64,000 nucleotides of DNA from Liolophura sinensis (GCF_032854445.1 NW_027018138.1:1-64000); one strand, 5' to 3'. Positions 1-11,031 are shown, counted from the first letter of the stretch. Program-made: numbers and translations. Notes: generated from the letters alone by a model not told the origin.

Positions 1-288
1 CCCACTATTTGTAAGAAATAACGCAAAACCAAGACCAGTGTAACAGCAAGTTTGTACATTGACATCTCAATCCTTGACCTGCCATGCACAGACTCACTGC
101 TCCACTGATAGCTCGGCCATCGTTAGAAAGTCAGCACTTGGACCACGGCACATGTCCATATCTGTTAATCACCCTTGCCTGTTTAACGTATAGTAAAAAG
201 GGCGAGGTCTGCGCAAAACAAAGCTAACTTTTACAGGTCCACGTCGTTTGCTGTTGTAGTTAGATCTCTTCGCCATCTAATAGAGTAC

Positions 289-409
289 TGGAGTTAGATG
301 GGAACTGGAATCAATGTCATCCTACAACCGTTTCGGGAGATCACGGACAGTGTAGTCGAAAGCATCAGGTCAAATACTACAAACCCAGTCCAGTCCCCAT
401 CTAACTCCA
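289..409. repeat. 21-bp inverted repeat enclosing 79 bp (representative copy in A1)
   Basis: The left arm at 289-309 begins TGGAGTTAGATGGG. The right arm at 389-409 is its reverse complement with one mismatch (20 of 21). The arms could fold as a stem-loop or mark the ends of a very small inserted element; no target-site duplication is obvious. Most A monomers keep both arms. A12, A16, A21, A22, A23, A28 and A29 have lost the left arm and read CTATAGCTGAATG or GTATAGCTGAATG in its place. Confidence 0.85.
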
Positions 410-739
410 TGTTAAAGCAATAGGATTCCCATCTTTTTCTGAGCAAAAAACGGTGTTGTGATTTAAACGCTTGTAGCGAAAAAACTATTGATCGGAGCTC
501 AAATCCGTTGACAAATGCTCGAAAGAGCATGTCTTGGGCTACAATTTCGTGCAGGTTGCACATTTCTAGCTGTCATAGTTCTCGAGTTACAGGTCATTGA
601 ACTTACGTAATTTTTTTGAGTTTTTTGCTAATATCTCAAAAAGTTACACAGATATGCAAAAAATACAAACAGATTCGGAATCAGCAGCTCAAGATACATC
701 AGAATACGTTCAGAACAAATGAACTTTGAGAACTTTTTG

Positions 740-930
740 TGACGTCACAAATTCGACCAATGGCGAGCTTCCAGAATTTTGACCGGAAGTAAACCATTTT
801 CGCAAACTTTAAAGAACTCTTCACTCACTAGCCCCATGTCAAATTTGAAAACGATCGGTTCAGTGGTTCTTGAGAAGAAGATTTTTAAAGATTTTACACA
901 AAATCCAATATGGCGGCCGAACCACGTGAC
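740..930 (+). promoter_or_regulatory. Promoter-like motif cluster (representative copy in A1)
   Basis: Motifs in order: full CRE palindrome TGACGTCA at 740-747, CCAAT at 757-761, ETS-type ACCGGAAGT at 782-790, AATATGGCGG (fits the YY1 consensus AANATGGCGGC) at 907-916, and E-box CACGTGAC at 923-930. A TTACGTAA or TACGTCA-type bZIP site lies about 140 bp upstream. In mammals these motifs cluster in housekeeping promoters; that they act here is inference. Every A monomer keeps TGACGTCA, at 740, 2197, 3519, 4937, 6255, 7566, 9192, 10703, 11988, 13367, 14746, 16054, 18067, 19400, 21219, 22510, 24000, 25316, 26691, 27975, 29343, 30710, 32057, 33690, 35010, 36455, 37965, 39267 and 40572. The E-box is also present in all 29. 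Confidence 0.5.
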
Positions 931-1043
931 ATGAAAAAAAAATGGAGAATTTATCCCTGAAAAATCCCCGCCAGAATTTGTGTGCAAAATTTGAGACCTC
1001 TATGTTGAACGGTAAAAAAGTTTCCTTGCTAACAAAGTCGGTG

Positions 1044-1050
1044 AAAAAAA

Positions 1051-1082
<32 letters not shown>

Positions 1083-1209
1083 GAAAAAACCGAACAATTA
1101 CAAAAGGGATCCCGTTCGGGAGAACGGGATCCCTAATAATAATAATAATAATAAGAAAAAACAGAACAATAACAATAGGGATCCCGTTCGGGAAGAACGG
1201 GATCCCTAA
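1044..1209 (+). repeat. Tail of A1: A-run, (AAT)n and two hairpin cassettes
   Basis: An A-run and about 12 AAT units lead into a hairpin at 1106-1133 (arms GGGATCCCGTTC and GAACGGGATCCC, loop GGGA), more AAT units, and a second hairpin at 1178-1206 (loop GGGAA). Each hairpin follows a roughly 30-bp leader, AAGAAAAAACAGAACAATAA and variants, and ends in CCCTAA. Confidence 0.95.
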
Positions 1210-1271
1210 CTAGAATGGATCTGCGAATAGCAGATCCTAGGCCGGGATCCCGGATCGGATCGATGACGTTT
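1210..1271. repeat. Monomer anchor: GATC-rich hairpin block (representative copy in A2)
   Basis: CTAG at 1210 is followed by the stem GGATCTGC (1217-1224), loop GAATA (1225-1229), GCAGATCC (1230-1237), then the 12-bp perfect palindrome CCGGGATCCCGG (1242-1253) and a run of GATC-containing sequence ending GATGACG. It is present at all 28 anchors with very few changes. The loop is GAACA in A9 and A20. A18 breaks one stem base (ATCAGC). The core GGGATCCC is shared with the tail hairpins, so the two palindromes may have a common origin. Confidence 0.9.
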
Positions 1272-2316
1272 TCCCCTTCATGTTTTGTGTTCGAAGGACA
1301 CATGTTTCACATACACGGCTTTCAATGTTTCCATGCGACCTTACACCGTTTGTCACTGAGGCAGTCGGGCGGTCATTTGTATTCCCTCGAATAGATCGGC
1401 GACCCTAATGATGCTACGCTGTGCCCAGTGAAAAACGGTCGTTTCTTGGCAGACTTAGTCCGCTATTTGTAAGAAATAAGGCAAAAACACGACCAGTGTA
1501 ACAGCAAGTTTGTACATTGACATCTCAATCCACGACCTGCCATGCACGGACTCACTGCTCCACTGATAGCTCGGCCATCGTTAGAAAGTCAGCACTTGGA
1601 CCAGGGCACATATCCATATCTGTCAATCTCCCTGGCCTGTTTAACGTATAGTAAAGAGGACAAGGTCTGCGCAAAACAAAGCTAACTTTTACAGGTCCAC
1701 GTCGTTTGCTGTTGTAGTTAGATCTCTACGCCATCTAATAGAATACTGGAGTTAGATGGGAACTGGAATCAATGTCATCCTACAACCGTTTCAGGAGATC
1801 ACGGACAGTGTAGGCGAAAGCATCAGGTCAAATACTACAAACCCAGTCCAGTCCCCATCTAACTCCATGTTAAATCAATAGGATTCCAATCTTTTCTAAA
1901 CAAAAAACGGTGTTGTCATTTAAACGCTTGTAGCGAAAAAACTATTGATCGGAGCTCAAATCTGTTGACGAATGCTCGAAAGAGCATGTCTTGGGCTACA
2001 ATTTCGTGCAGGTTGCACATTTCTAGCTGCCATAGTTCTCGAGTTACAGGTCATTGAACTTACGTCACTTTTTTGAGTTTTTTGCTTATATCTCAAAAAG
2101 TTTTAAAGATACCAAAAAAATAGAAGCAGATTCAGAATCAGCAGCTTAAGATACATCAGAATACGTTCAGAAATATTGAACTTTGAGAAGTTTTTGTGAC
2201 GTCACAAATTCGACCAATAGCGAGCTTCCAGAATTTTGACCGGAAGTGAACTTTTTTCGCAAACTTTAAAGAACTCGTGACCTACTAGCTGCATGTCAAA
2301 TTTGAAAACGATCGGT

Positions 2317-2347
<31 letters not shown>

Positions 2348-2530
2348 ATTTTACACAAAATCCAATATGGCGGCCGAACCACGTGACTTAAGAAAAAAAC
2401 AAAAAATATACCCCTGGAAAATCCCCGCCAGATTGTGTGTACAAAATTTGAGACCTCTATGTTGAACGGTGTTTGAGTTCTGCTGCTAACAAAGTCGGTG
2501 AAAAAAAAATAATAATAATAATAATAAGAA
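1210..2530 (+). repeat. Monomer A2
   Basis: The 5' half shares private variants with A26 (for example CATTTGTATTCCC and GTCGTTTCTTGGC), so the A1-A2 order is echoed by A25-A26. The tail is hybrid: the type II phrase GAGTTCTGCTGCTAAC is followed by the type I ending AAAGTCGGTG. No hairpin cassette; a short AAT tract ends in AAGAACTAG. Confidence 0.93.
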
Positions 2531-3638
2531 CTAGAATGGATCTGCGAATAGCAGATCCTAGGCCGGGATCCCGGATCGGATCGATGACGTTTTCCCCTTC
2601 AACTTCTGTGTTCGAAGGACACATGTTCCATATACACGGCTTTCAAATTTTCCATGCGACCTTACGCCGTTTGTCACTGAGGCAGTCGGCCGGTCATATG
2701 CATTCCCTCGAATAGATCAGCGACCTTGATGATTCTACGCTATGCCCAGTGAAAAACAGTCGTCCCTTGGCAGACTTAGCCCGCTATTTGTAAGAAATAA
2801 GGCAAAAACACGACCAGTGTAACAGCAAGTTTGTACATTCACATCTCAATCTACGACCTGCCATGCACAGACTCACTGCTCCACTGATAGCTCGGCCACC
2901 GTTAGAAAGTCAGCAGTTATACCAGGGCACATGTCCATATCTGTCAATCACCCTGGTCTGTTTAACGTATAGTAAAGAGGACGAGGTCTGCGCAAAACAA
3001 AGCTAACTTTTACAGGTCCACGTCGTTTGCTGTTGAAGTTAGATCTCTACGCCATCTAATAGAGTACTGGAGATAGATGGGAACTGGAATCAATGTCATC
3101 CCACAACCGTTTCGGGAGATCACGGACAGTGTGGCCGAAAGCATCAGGTCAAATACTACAAACCCAGTCCAGTCCCCATCTAACTCCATGTTAAAGCAAT
3201 AGGATTCCCGTCTTTTTCTAAACAAAAAACGGTGTTGTGATTTAAACGCTTGTAGCGAAAAAACTATTGATCGGAGCTCAAATCTGTTGACGAATGCTCG
3301 AAAAAGAATGTCTTGGGCTACAATTTCGTGCAGGTTGCACATTTCTAACTGTCATAGTTCTCGAGTTACAGGTCATTGAATTTACGTCATTTTTTTGAGT
3401 TTTTTGCTGATATCTCAAAAAGTTACACAGATATACAAAAAATACAATCAGATTCAGAATCACCAGCTCAAGATACATCAGAATACGTTCAGAACATTTG
3501 AACTTTGAGAACTTTTTGTGACGTCATAAATTCGACCAATAGCGAGCTTCCAGAATTTTGACCGGAAGTGAACCATTTTCGCAAACTTTAAAGAACTCGT
3601 GACCTAATAGCTGCATGTCAAATTGGAAAACGATCGGT

Positions 3639-3669
<31 letters not shown>

Positions 3670-3953
3670 CTTTTACACAAAATCCAATATGGCGGCCGAA
3701 CCACGTGACTTAAGAAAAAAACAAAAAATTTACCCCTGGAAAATCTCCGCCAGATGTTGTGTACAAAATTTGAGACCTCAATGTTGAACGGTGTTTGAGT
3801 TCTGCTGCTAACAAAGTCGGTGAAAAAAAAATAATAATAATAATAATAAGAAAAAACAGAACAATAACAATAGGGATCCCGTTCGGGAGAACGGGATCCC
3901 TAAAAAACAGAACAATAACAATAGGTATCCCGTTCGGAGAACGGGATCCCTAA
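2531..3953 (+). repeat. Monomer A3
   Basis: The 5' half shares variants with A18 and A19 (CAGCAGTTATACCAGG, CCACCGTTAG, CATCCCACAACC). The tail is the same type II/type I hybrid seen in A2. Two hairpin cassettes follow, the second degenerate. Confidence 0.93.
3823..3953 (+). repeat. Tail of A3: two hairpin cassettes, one degenerate
   Basis: The hairpin at 3873-3900 is intact. The second, at 3924-3950, has GGTATCCC in its left arm and a shortened GGA loop, and follows the first without an AAT tract. It is the most decayed of the 33 cassettes. Confidence 0.93.
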
Positions 3954-5266
3954 CTAGAATGGATCTGCGAATAGCAGATCCTAGGCCGGGATCCCGGATC
4001 GGATCGATGACGTTTTCCCCTTCATGATCTTTGTCCGAAGGACACATGTTCCACAAACACGGCTTTCAAAGTTACCTTGCAACCTTACACCGTTTGTCAC
4101 TGATGCAGTCGGCCGGTCATTTGCATTCCCTCGAATAGATCGGCGACCTTAATGATGCTACGCTATGTCCAGTGAAAAACGGTCGTTCCTTGGCACACTT
4201 TGCCCGCTATTTGTAAGAAATAAGGTAAAAACACGACCAGTGTAACAGCAAGTTTGTACATTCACATCTCAATCCACGACCTGCCATGCACAGACTCACT
4301 GCTCCACTGATAGCTCGGCCATCGTTAGAAAATCAGCACTTGGACCACGCCACATGTCCATATCTGTCAATCACCCTGGCCTGTTTAACGTATTGTAAGG
4401 AGCACGAGGTCTGCGCAAAACAAAGCTAACTTTCACAGGTCCACGTCGTTTGCTGTTGTAGTTAGATCTCTACGCCATAATGTACTAGAGTTAGATGGGA
4501 AATGGAATCAATGTCATCGTACAACGGTTTCGGGAGATCACGGACAGTGTAGCCGAAAGCATCAGGTCAAATACTACAAACCCAGTCCAGTCCCCATCTA
4601 ACTCCATGTTAAAGCAATAGGATTCCCGTCTTTTTCTTCACAAAAAACGGTGTTGTCATTTAAACGCTACTAGCAAAAAAACTATTGATCGGAGCTCAAA
4701 TCTGTTGACGAATGCTCAAAAGAGCATGCCTTGGGCTACAATTTCGTGCAGGTTGCACATTTCTAGCTGTCATAGTTCTCGAGTTAGAGGTCATTGAAGT
4801 TACGTCACTTTCTTGAGTTTTTTGCTGATATCGTAAAAACTTACACAGATATGTAAAAAATGTAAGCAGATTCGAAATCAGCAGCTCAGGATACATCAGA
4901 ATACGTTCAGAACATTTGAACTTTGAGAACTTTTTGTGACGTCATAAATTCGACCAATAGCGAGCTTCCAGAGTTTTGACCGGAAGTGAACCATTTTCGC
5001 AAACTTTGAAGAACTCCTGACCTACTAGTAGCATATCAAATTTGAGAACGATCGGTTCAGTGGTTCTGGAGAAGAAGATTTTTAAAGATTTTACTCAAAA
5101 TCCAATATGGCGGCCGAACCACGTGACATAGCCAAAAATAAAAAAATATACCCCTAGAAAATTTCCTCTAGATTGTGTGTGCAAAATTTTAAACTTCTAT
5201 GTTGAACGGTGTTGGAGATCTGCTGCTAACAAAATCGAAAAAAAAAAATAATAATAATAATAATAA
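3954..5266 (+). repeat. Monomer A4, apparent mosaic
   Basis: The 5' half carries the private variants of A6 and A27 (TCTTTGTCCGAAGG, TTACCTTGCAACC, GCTACTAGCAAA). The 3' end matches A11 instead (GTTGGAGATCTGCTGC). This is what unequal crossover or gene conversion between monomers would leave. No hairpin cassette. Confidence 0.93.
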
Positions 5267-6582
5267 CTAGAATGGATCTGCGAATAGCAGATCCTAGGCC
5301 GGGATCCCGGATCGGATCGATGACGTTTTCCCCTTCATGTTCTGTGTTCGAAGGACACATGTTCCACATACACGGCTTTCAAAGTTTCCATGCGACCTTA
5401 CACCGTTTGTCACTGAGGCAGTCGGCCAGTCATTTGCATTCCCTCAAATAGATCGGCGACCTTAATGATGCTACGATATGCCCAGTGAAAAGCGGTCGTT
5501 CCTTGGCAGACTTAGTCCGCTATTTGTAAGAAATAAGGCAAAAACACGACCAGTGTAACAGCAAGTTTGTAGATTCACATCTCAATCCACGACCTGCCAT
5601 GCACAGACTCACAGCTCCACTGATAGCTCGGCCATCGTTGGAAAGTCAGCACTTGGACCAGTTCACGTGTCCATATCTGTTAATCACCCTGGCCTGTTTA
5701 ACGTATAGTAAAGAGCACGAGGTCTGCGCAAAACAAAGCTAACTTTTACAGGTCCATGTCGTTTGCTGTTGTAGTTAGATGTCTACGCCTTCTAATAGAG
5801 TACTAGAGTTAGATGGGAACTGGAATCAATGTCATCCTAAACCTGTTTCGGAAGATCACGGACAGTGTAGCCGAAAGCATCAGGTCAAATACTACAAACC
5901 CAGTCCAGTCCCCATCTAACTCCATGTTAAAGCAATAGAAATCCCACCTTTTTCTAAACAAAAACCGGTGTTGTGATTTAAACGGTTGTAGCGAAAAAAC
6001 TATTGATCGGAGCTCAAATCTGTTGACGAATGCTCGAAAGAGCATGTCTTGGGCTACAATTTTGTGCAGGTTGCACATTTCTAGCTGCCATAGTTCTCGA
6101 GTTACAGGTAATTGAAGTTACGTCACTTTTTTGAGTTTTTTGCTTATATCTCAAAAAGTTACACAGATATGCAAAAAATACATGCAGATTCAGAATCAGC
6201 AGCTCAAGATACATCAGATTACGTTCAGAACAATTGAACTTTGAGAACTTTTTGTGACGTCACAAATTCGACCAATGGCGAACTTCCAGAGTTTTGACCG
6301 GAAGTGAACCATTTTCGCAAACTTTAAAGAACTCGTGACCTACTAGCTGTATGTCAAATTTAAAAACGATCGGTTCAGTGGTTCTGGAGAAGAAGATTTT
6401 TAAAGATTTTACACTAAATCCAAAATGGCGGCCGAACCACGTGACATAGCAAAAAAGTTGAGAATTTGTCCCGAGGTATTCACCGCCAGAATATGTGTGC
6501 AAAATTTCAGACCTGTATGTTGAACGGTGAAAAAGTTTCCATGCGAACAAAGTCGGTGAAAAAAAAATAATAATAATAATAA
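5267..6582 (+). repeat. Monomer A5
   Basis: Tail type I with no hairpin cassette. In the motif cluster the YY1-like site reads AAAATGGCGG, which still fits the consensus. The 5' half has CATCGTTGGAAAG in place of the commoner CATCGTTAGAAAG. Confidence 0.93.
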
Positions 6583-8203
6583 CTAGAATGGATCTGCGAA
6601 TAGCAGATCCTAGGCCGGGATCCCGGATCGGATCGATGACGTTTTCCCCTTCATGATCTTTGTCCGAAGGACACATGTTCCACAAACACGGCTTTCAAAG
6701 TTACCTTGCAACCTTACACCGTTTGTCACTGATGCAGTCGGCCGGTCATTTGCATTCCCTCGAATAGATCGGCGACCTTAATGATGCTACGCTATGTCCA
6801 GTGAAAAACGGTCGTTCCTTGGCACACTTTGCCCGCTATTTGTAAGAAATAAGGTAAAAACACGACCAGTGTAACAGCAAGTTTGTACATTCACATCTCA
6901 ATCCACGACCTGCCATGCACAGACTCACTGCTCCACTGATAGCTCGGCCATCGTTAGAAAATCAGCACTTGGACCACGGCACATGTCCATATCTGTCAAT
7001 CACCCTGGCCTGTTTAACGTATTGTAAGGAGCACGAGGTCTGCGCAAAACAAAGCTAACTTTCACAGGTCCACGTCGTTTGCTGTTGTAGTTAGATCTCT
7101 ACGCCATCATGTACTAGAGTTAGATGGGAAATGGAATCAATGTCATCGTACAACGGTTTCGGGAGATCACGGACAGTGTAGCCGAAAGCATCAGGTCAAA
7201 TACTACAAACCCAGTCCAGTCCCCATCTAACTCCATGTTAAAGCAATAGGATTCCCGTCTTTTTCTAAACAAAAAACGGTGTTGTCATTTAAACGCTACT
7301 AGCAAAAAAACTATTGATCGGAGCTCAAATCTGTTGACAAATGCTCGAAAGAGCATGCCTTGGGCTACAATTTCGTGCAGGTTGCACATTTCTAGCTGTC
7401 ATAGTTCTCGAGTTACAGGTCATTGAATTTACGTCACTTTCTTGAGTTTTTTGCTTATATCGTAAAAACTTACACAGATATGTAAAAAATGTAAGCAGAT
7501 TCGAAATCAGCAGCTCAGGATACATCAGAATACGTTGAGAACAATTGAACTTTGAGAACTTTTTGTGACGTCATAAATTCGACCAATAGCGAACTTCCAG
7601 AGTTTTGACCGGAAGTGAACCATTTTCGCAAACTTAAAAGAACTCGTGACCTACTAGTTGCATGTCAAATTTGACATTGATCGGTTCAGTGGTTCTGGAG
7701 AAGAAGATTTTTAAAGATTTTACACAAAATCCAATATGGCGGCCGAACCACGTGACATAGCCAAAAAAGAAAAAATTTACCCCTAGAAAATTTCCACAAG
7801 ATTATGTGTGCAAAATTTGGAATTTCTGTCTTGAACGGTGTTTGAGTTCTGCTGCTAACAAAATCGAAAAAAAAAAATAATAATAATAATAATAATAAGA
7901 AAAAACAGAACAATAACAAAAGGGATCCCGTTCGGGAGAACGGGATCCCTAATAAGAAAAAACAGAACAATAACAATAGGGATCCCGTTCGGGAAGAACG
8001 GGATCCCTAATAATAAGAAAAAACAGAACAATAACAAAAGGGATCCCGTTCGGGAGAACGGGATCCCTAATAATAATAATAATAAGAAAAAACAGAACGA
8101 TTACAATAGGGATCCCGTTCGGGAGAACGGGATCCCTAATAAGAAAAAACAGAACGATTACAATAGGGATCCCGTTCGGGAGAACGGGATCCCTAATAAG
8201 AAA
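6583..8203 (+). repeat. Monomer A6, carries the longest hairpin cluster
   Basis: The body is nearly identical to A27, 30.4 kb downstream, yet A6 ends in five hairpin cassettes and A27 in none. Tail type II. This pair is one of the clearest cases of cassette number changing while the rest of the monomer stays constant. Confidence 0.94.
7867..8203 (+). repeat. Tail of A6: five hairpin cassettes
   Basis: Hairpins at 7922-7949, 7979-8007, 8040-8067, 8109-8136 and 8166-8193, so spacing is 57-69 bp. Loops are GGGA except the second (GGGAA). The sequence between hairpins is nearly the same each time and varies mainly in the number of TAA units. Confidence 0.96.
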
Positions 8204-9713
8204 CTAGAATGGATCTGCGAATAGCAGATCCTAGGCCGGGATCCCGGATCGGATCGATGACGTTTTCCCCGTCATGTTCTCTGTTCGAAGGACACATGTT
8301 CCACATACACGGCTTTCAAAGTTTCCATGCGACCTTACACTGTTTGTCACTGAGGCAGTCGGCTGGTCATTTGCAATCCCTCGAATAGATCGGCGACCTT
8401 ATTGATGCTACGATATGCCCAGTGAAAAACGGTCGTTCTTTGGCAGACTTAGCCCGCTTTTTCTAAAATATAACACAAAAACACGATCAGTGTAACAGCA
8501 AATTTGTACATTCACATCTCAATTCACGACCTGCCATGCACAGTCTCACTGCTCTACTGATAGCTCGGTCATCGTTAGAAAGTCAGCACTTGGACCAGGG
8601 CACATGTCCATATCTGTCAATCACCCTGGCCTCTTTAACGTATAGTAAAGGGGACGAGGTCTGCGCAAAACAAAGCTAATTTTTACAAGTCCATGTCGTT
8701 TGCTGTTGTAGTTAGATCTCTACGCCATCTAATAGAGTAGTGGAGTTAGATGGGAACTGGAATGAATGTCATCCTATAACCGTTTCGGGAGATCACGGAC
8801 AGTGTAGCCGAAAGCATCAGGTCAAATACTACAAACCCAGTCCAGTCCCAATCTAACTCCATGTTAAAGCAATAGGATTCCCATCTTTTTCTACACAAAA
8901 AACGGTGTTGTCATTTAAACGCTTGTAACGAAAAAACTATTGATCGGAGCTGAAATCCGTTGACGAATGATCGAAAGAGCATGTCTTGGGCTACAATTTC
9001 GTGCAGGTTGCACATTTCTAACTGTCATAGTTCTCGAGTTACAGGTCATTGAAATTACGTCACTTTTTTGAGTTTTTTGCTGATATCTCAAAAAGTTAAA
9101 CAGATATATAAAAAATACAAGCAGATTCGGAATCAGCAGTTCAGGATACATCAGAATACGTTAAGAACAATTGAACTTTGAGAACTTTTTGTGACGTCAT
9201 AAATTCGACCAACAGCGAGCTTCCAGAGTTTTGACCGGAAGTGAACTGTTTTCTCAAACTTTAAAGAACTCGTGACTTACTAGCTGCATGTCAAATTTGA
9301 GAACGATCGGTTCAGTGGTTCTGGAGAAGAAGATTTTTAAAGATTTTACACAAAATCCAATATGGCGGCCGAACCACGTGACATAGCAAAAAAGTGGAGA
9401 ATTTGTCCCGAGATATTCACCGCCAAAATATGTGTGCAAAGTTTCAGACCTGTATGTTGAACAGTAAAAAAGTTTCCATGCGAACAAAGTCGGTGAAAAA
9501 AAAATAATAATAATAATAATAATAATAAGAAAAAACAGAACGAATACAATAGGGATCCCGTTCCGGAAGAACGGGATCCCTAATAATAATAATAAGAAAA
9601 AACAGAACGATTACAATAGGGATCCCGTTCGGGAGAACGGGATCCCTAATAATAATAAGAAAAAACAGAACAATAACAATAGGGATCCCGTTCGGGAAGA
9701 ACGGGATCCCTAA
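8204..9713 (+). repeat. Monomer A7
   Basis: Tail type I with three hairpin cassettes. The 5' half is somewhat more diverged than its neighbours (for example CCCGCTTTTTCTAAAATATA instead of the usual CCCGCTATTTGTAAGAAATA). Confidence 0.93.
9496..9713 (+). repeat. Tail of A7: three hairpin cassettes with three loop alleles
   Basis: Hairpins at 9552-9580 (loop CGGAA), 9619-9646 (loop GGGA) and 9682-9710 (loop GGGAA). The 12-bp stem is unchanged in all three while the loop differs in each. Confidence 0.95.
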
Positions 9714-11031
9714 CTAGAATGGATCTGCGAATAGCAGATCCTAGGCCGGGATCCCGGATCTGATCGATGACGTTTTCCCCTTTATGATCTTTGTTCGAAG
9801 GATACATGTTCCACAAACACGGCTTTCAAAGTTACCTTGCGACCTTACACCGTTTGTCACTGATGCAGTCGGCCGGTCATTTGCATTCCCTCATATAGAT
9901 CGGCGACCTTAATGATGCTACGCTATGCCCAGTGAAAAACGGTCGTTCCTTGGCAGATTTAGCCCGCTAATTGTAAGAAATCAGGCAAAAACACGACCAG
10001 TGTAACAGCCTGTTTGTACATTCACATCTGAATCCACGACATGCCATGCACAGACTCACTGCTCCACTGATAGCTGGGCCATCGTTGGAAAGTCAGCACT
10101 TGGACCAGTTCACATGTCCATATCTGTTAATCACCCTGGACTGTTTAACGTATAGTAAAGAGGGCGAGGTCTGCGCAAAACAAAGTTAACTTTTACAGGT
10201 CCATGTCATTTGCTGTTGTAGTTAGATCTCTACGCCTTCTAATAGAGTACTGGAGATAGATGGGAACTGGAATCAATGTCATCCTACAACTGTTTCGGGA
10301 GATCACGGACAGTGTGGCCGAAAGCATCAGGTCAAATACTATAAACCCAGTCCAGTCCCCATCTAACTCCATGTTAAAGCAATAGGATTCCCACCTTTTT
10401 CTAAACAAAAAACGGTGTTGTGATTTAAACGCTTGTAGCGAAAAAAACTATTGATCGGAGCTCAAATCCGTTGACGAATGCTCGAAAGAGCATGTCTTGG
10501 GCTACAATTTCGTGCAGGTTGCACGTTTCTAGCTGTCCTAGTTCTCGAGTTACAGGTCATTGAAGTTACGTAACTTTATTGATTTTTTGGCTGATATCTC
10601 AAAAAGTTACACAGATATGCAAAAAATACAACCAGATTCGGAATCAGCAGCTCAAGATACATCAGAATACGTTCAGAACATATGAACTTTGAGAACTTTT
10701 TGTGACGTCACAAATTCGACCAATGGCGAGCTTCGAGAGTTTTAGCCGGAAGTGAACTATTTTCGCAAACTTTGAAGAACTCCTGACTTACTAGTTGCAT
10801 GTCAAATTTGAGAACGATCGAATCAGTGGTTCTGGAGAAGAAGATTTTTAAAGATTTTACTCAAAATCCAATATGGCGGCCGAACCACGTGACATAGCAA
10901 AAAAAAAAAAATATACCCCTAGAAAACTTCCTCTAGATTGTGTGTGCAAAATTTTGAACTTCTATGTTGAACGGTGTTGGAGTTCTGCTGCTAACAAAAT
11001 CGAAAAAAAAAAATAATAATAATAATAATAA
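9714..11031 (+). repeat. Monomer A8
   Basis: Belongs with A10, A11 and A17 (TTCGAAGGATACATG, TTATTGATTTTTTGGC). Tail type II, no hairpin cassette. The ETS-like site reads AGCCGGAAGTG, so its core is kept. Confidence 0.93.

Larger units (their letters stand above)
1..1209 (+). repeat. Monomer A1, 5'-truncated by the window edge
   Basis: About 250 bp of the 5' end, including anchor and hairpin block, lie outside the window. Tail type I with two hairpin cassettes. Positions 1-1137 match 34271-35407 in A25 at a constant offset of 34270, with only one substitution noticed by eye (near 513). The two copies separate inside the AAT tract after the first hairpin cassette. Confidence 0.95.

Noticed and set aside
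5634-5649. ATCGTTGGAAAG in A5, A8, A10, A11 and A17 resembles the start of a CENP-B box.
   Set aside because: The essential CGGG part is missing (reads GTCAG), and most other A monomers have ATCGTTAGAAAG. It is a chance partial match.
7922-8193. Five 28-29-bp palindromic repeats at 57-69-bp spacing look like a CRISPR array.
   Set aside because: The intervening sequences are nearly identical to each other and simple (TAA units plus AAGAAAAAACAGAAC), not unique spacers. The block recurs inside a eukaryotic satellite, with no leader or cas genes.
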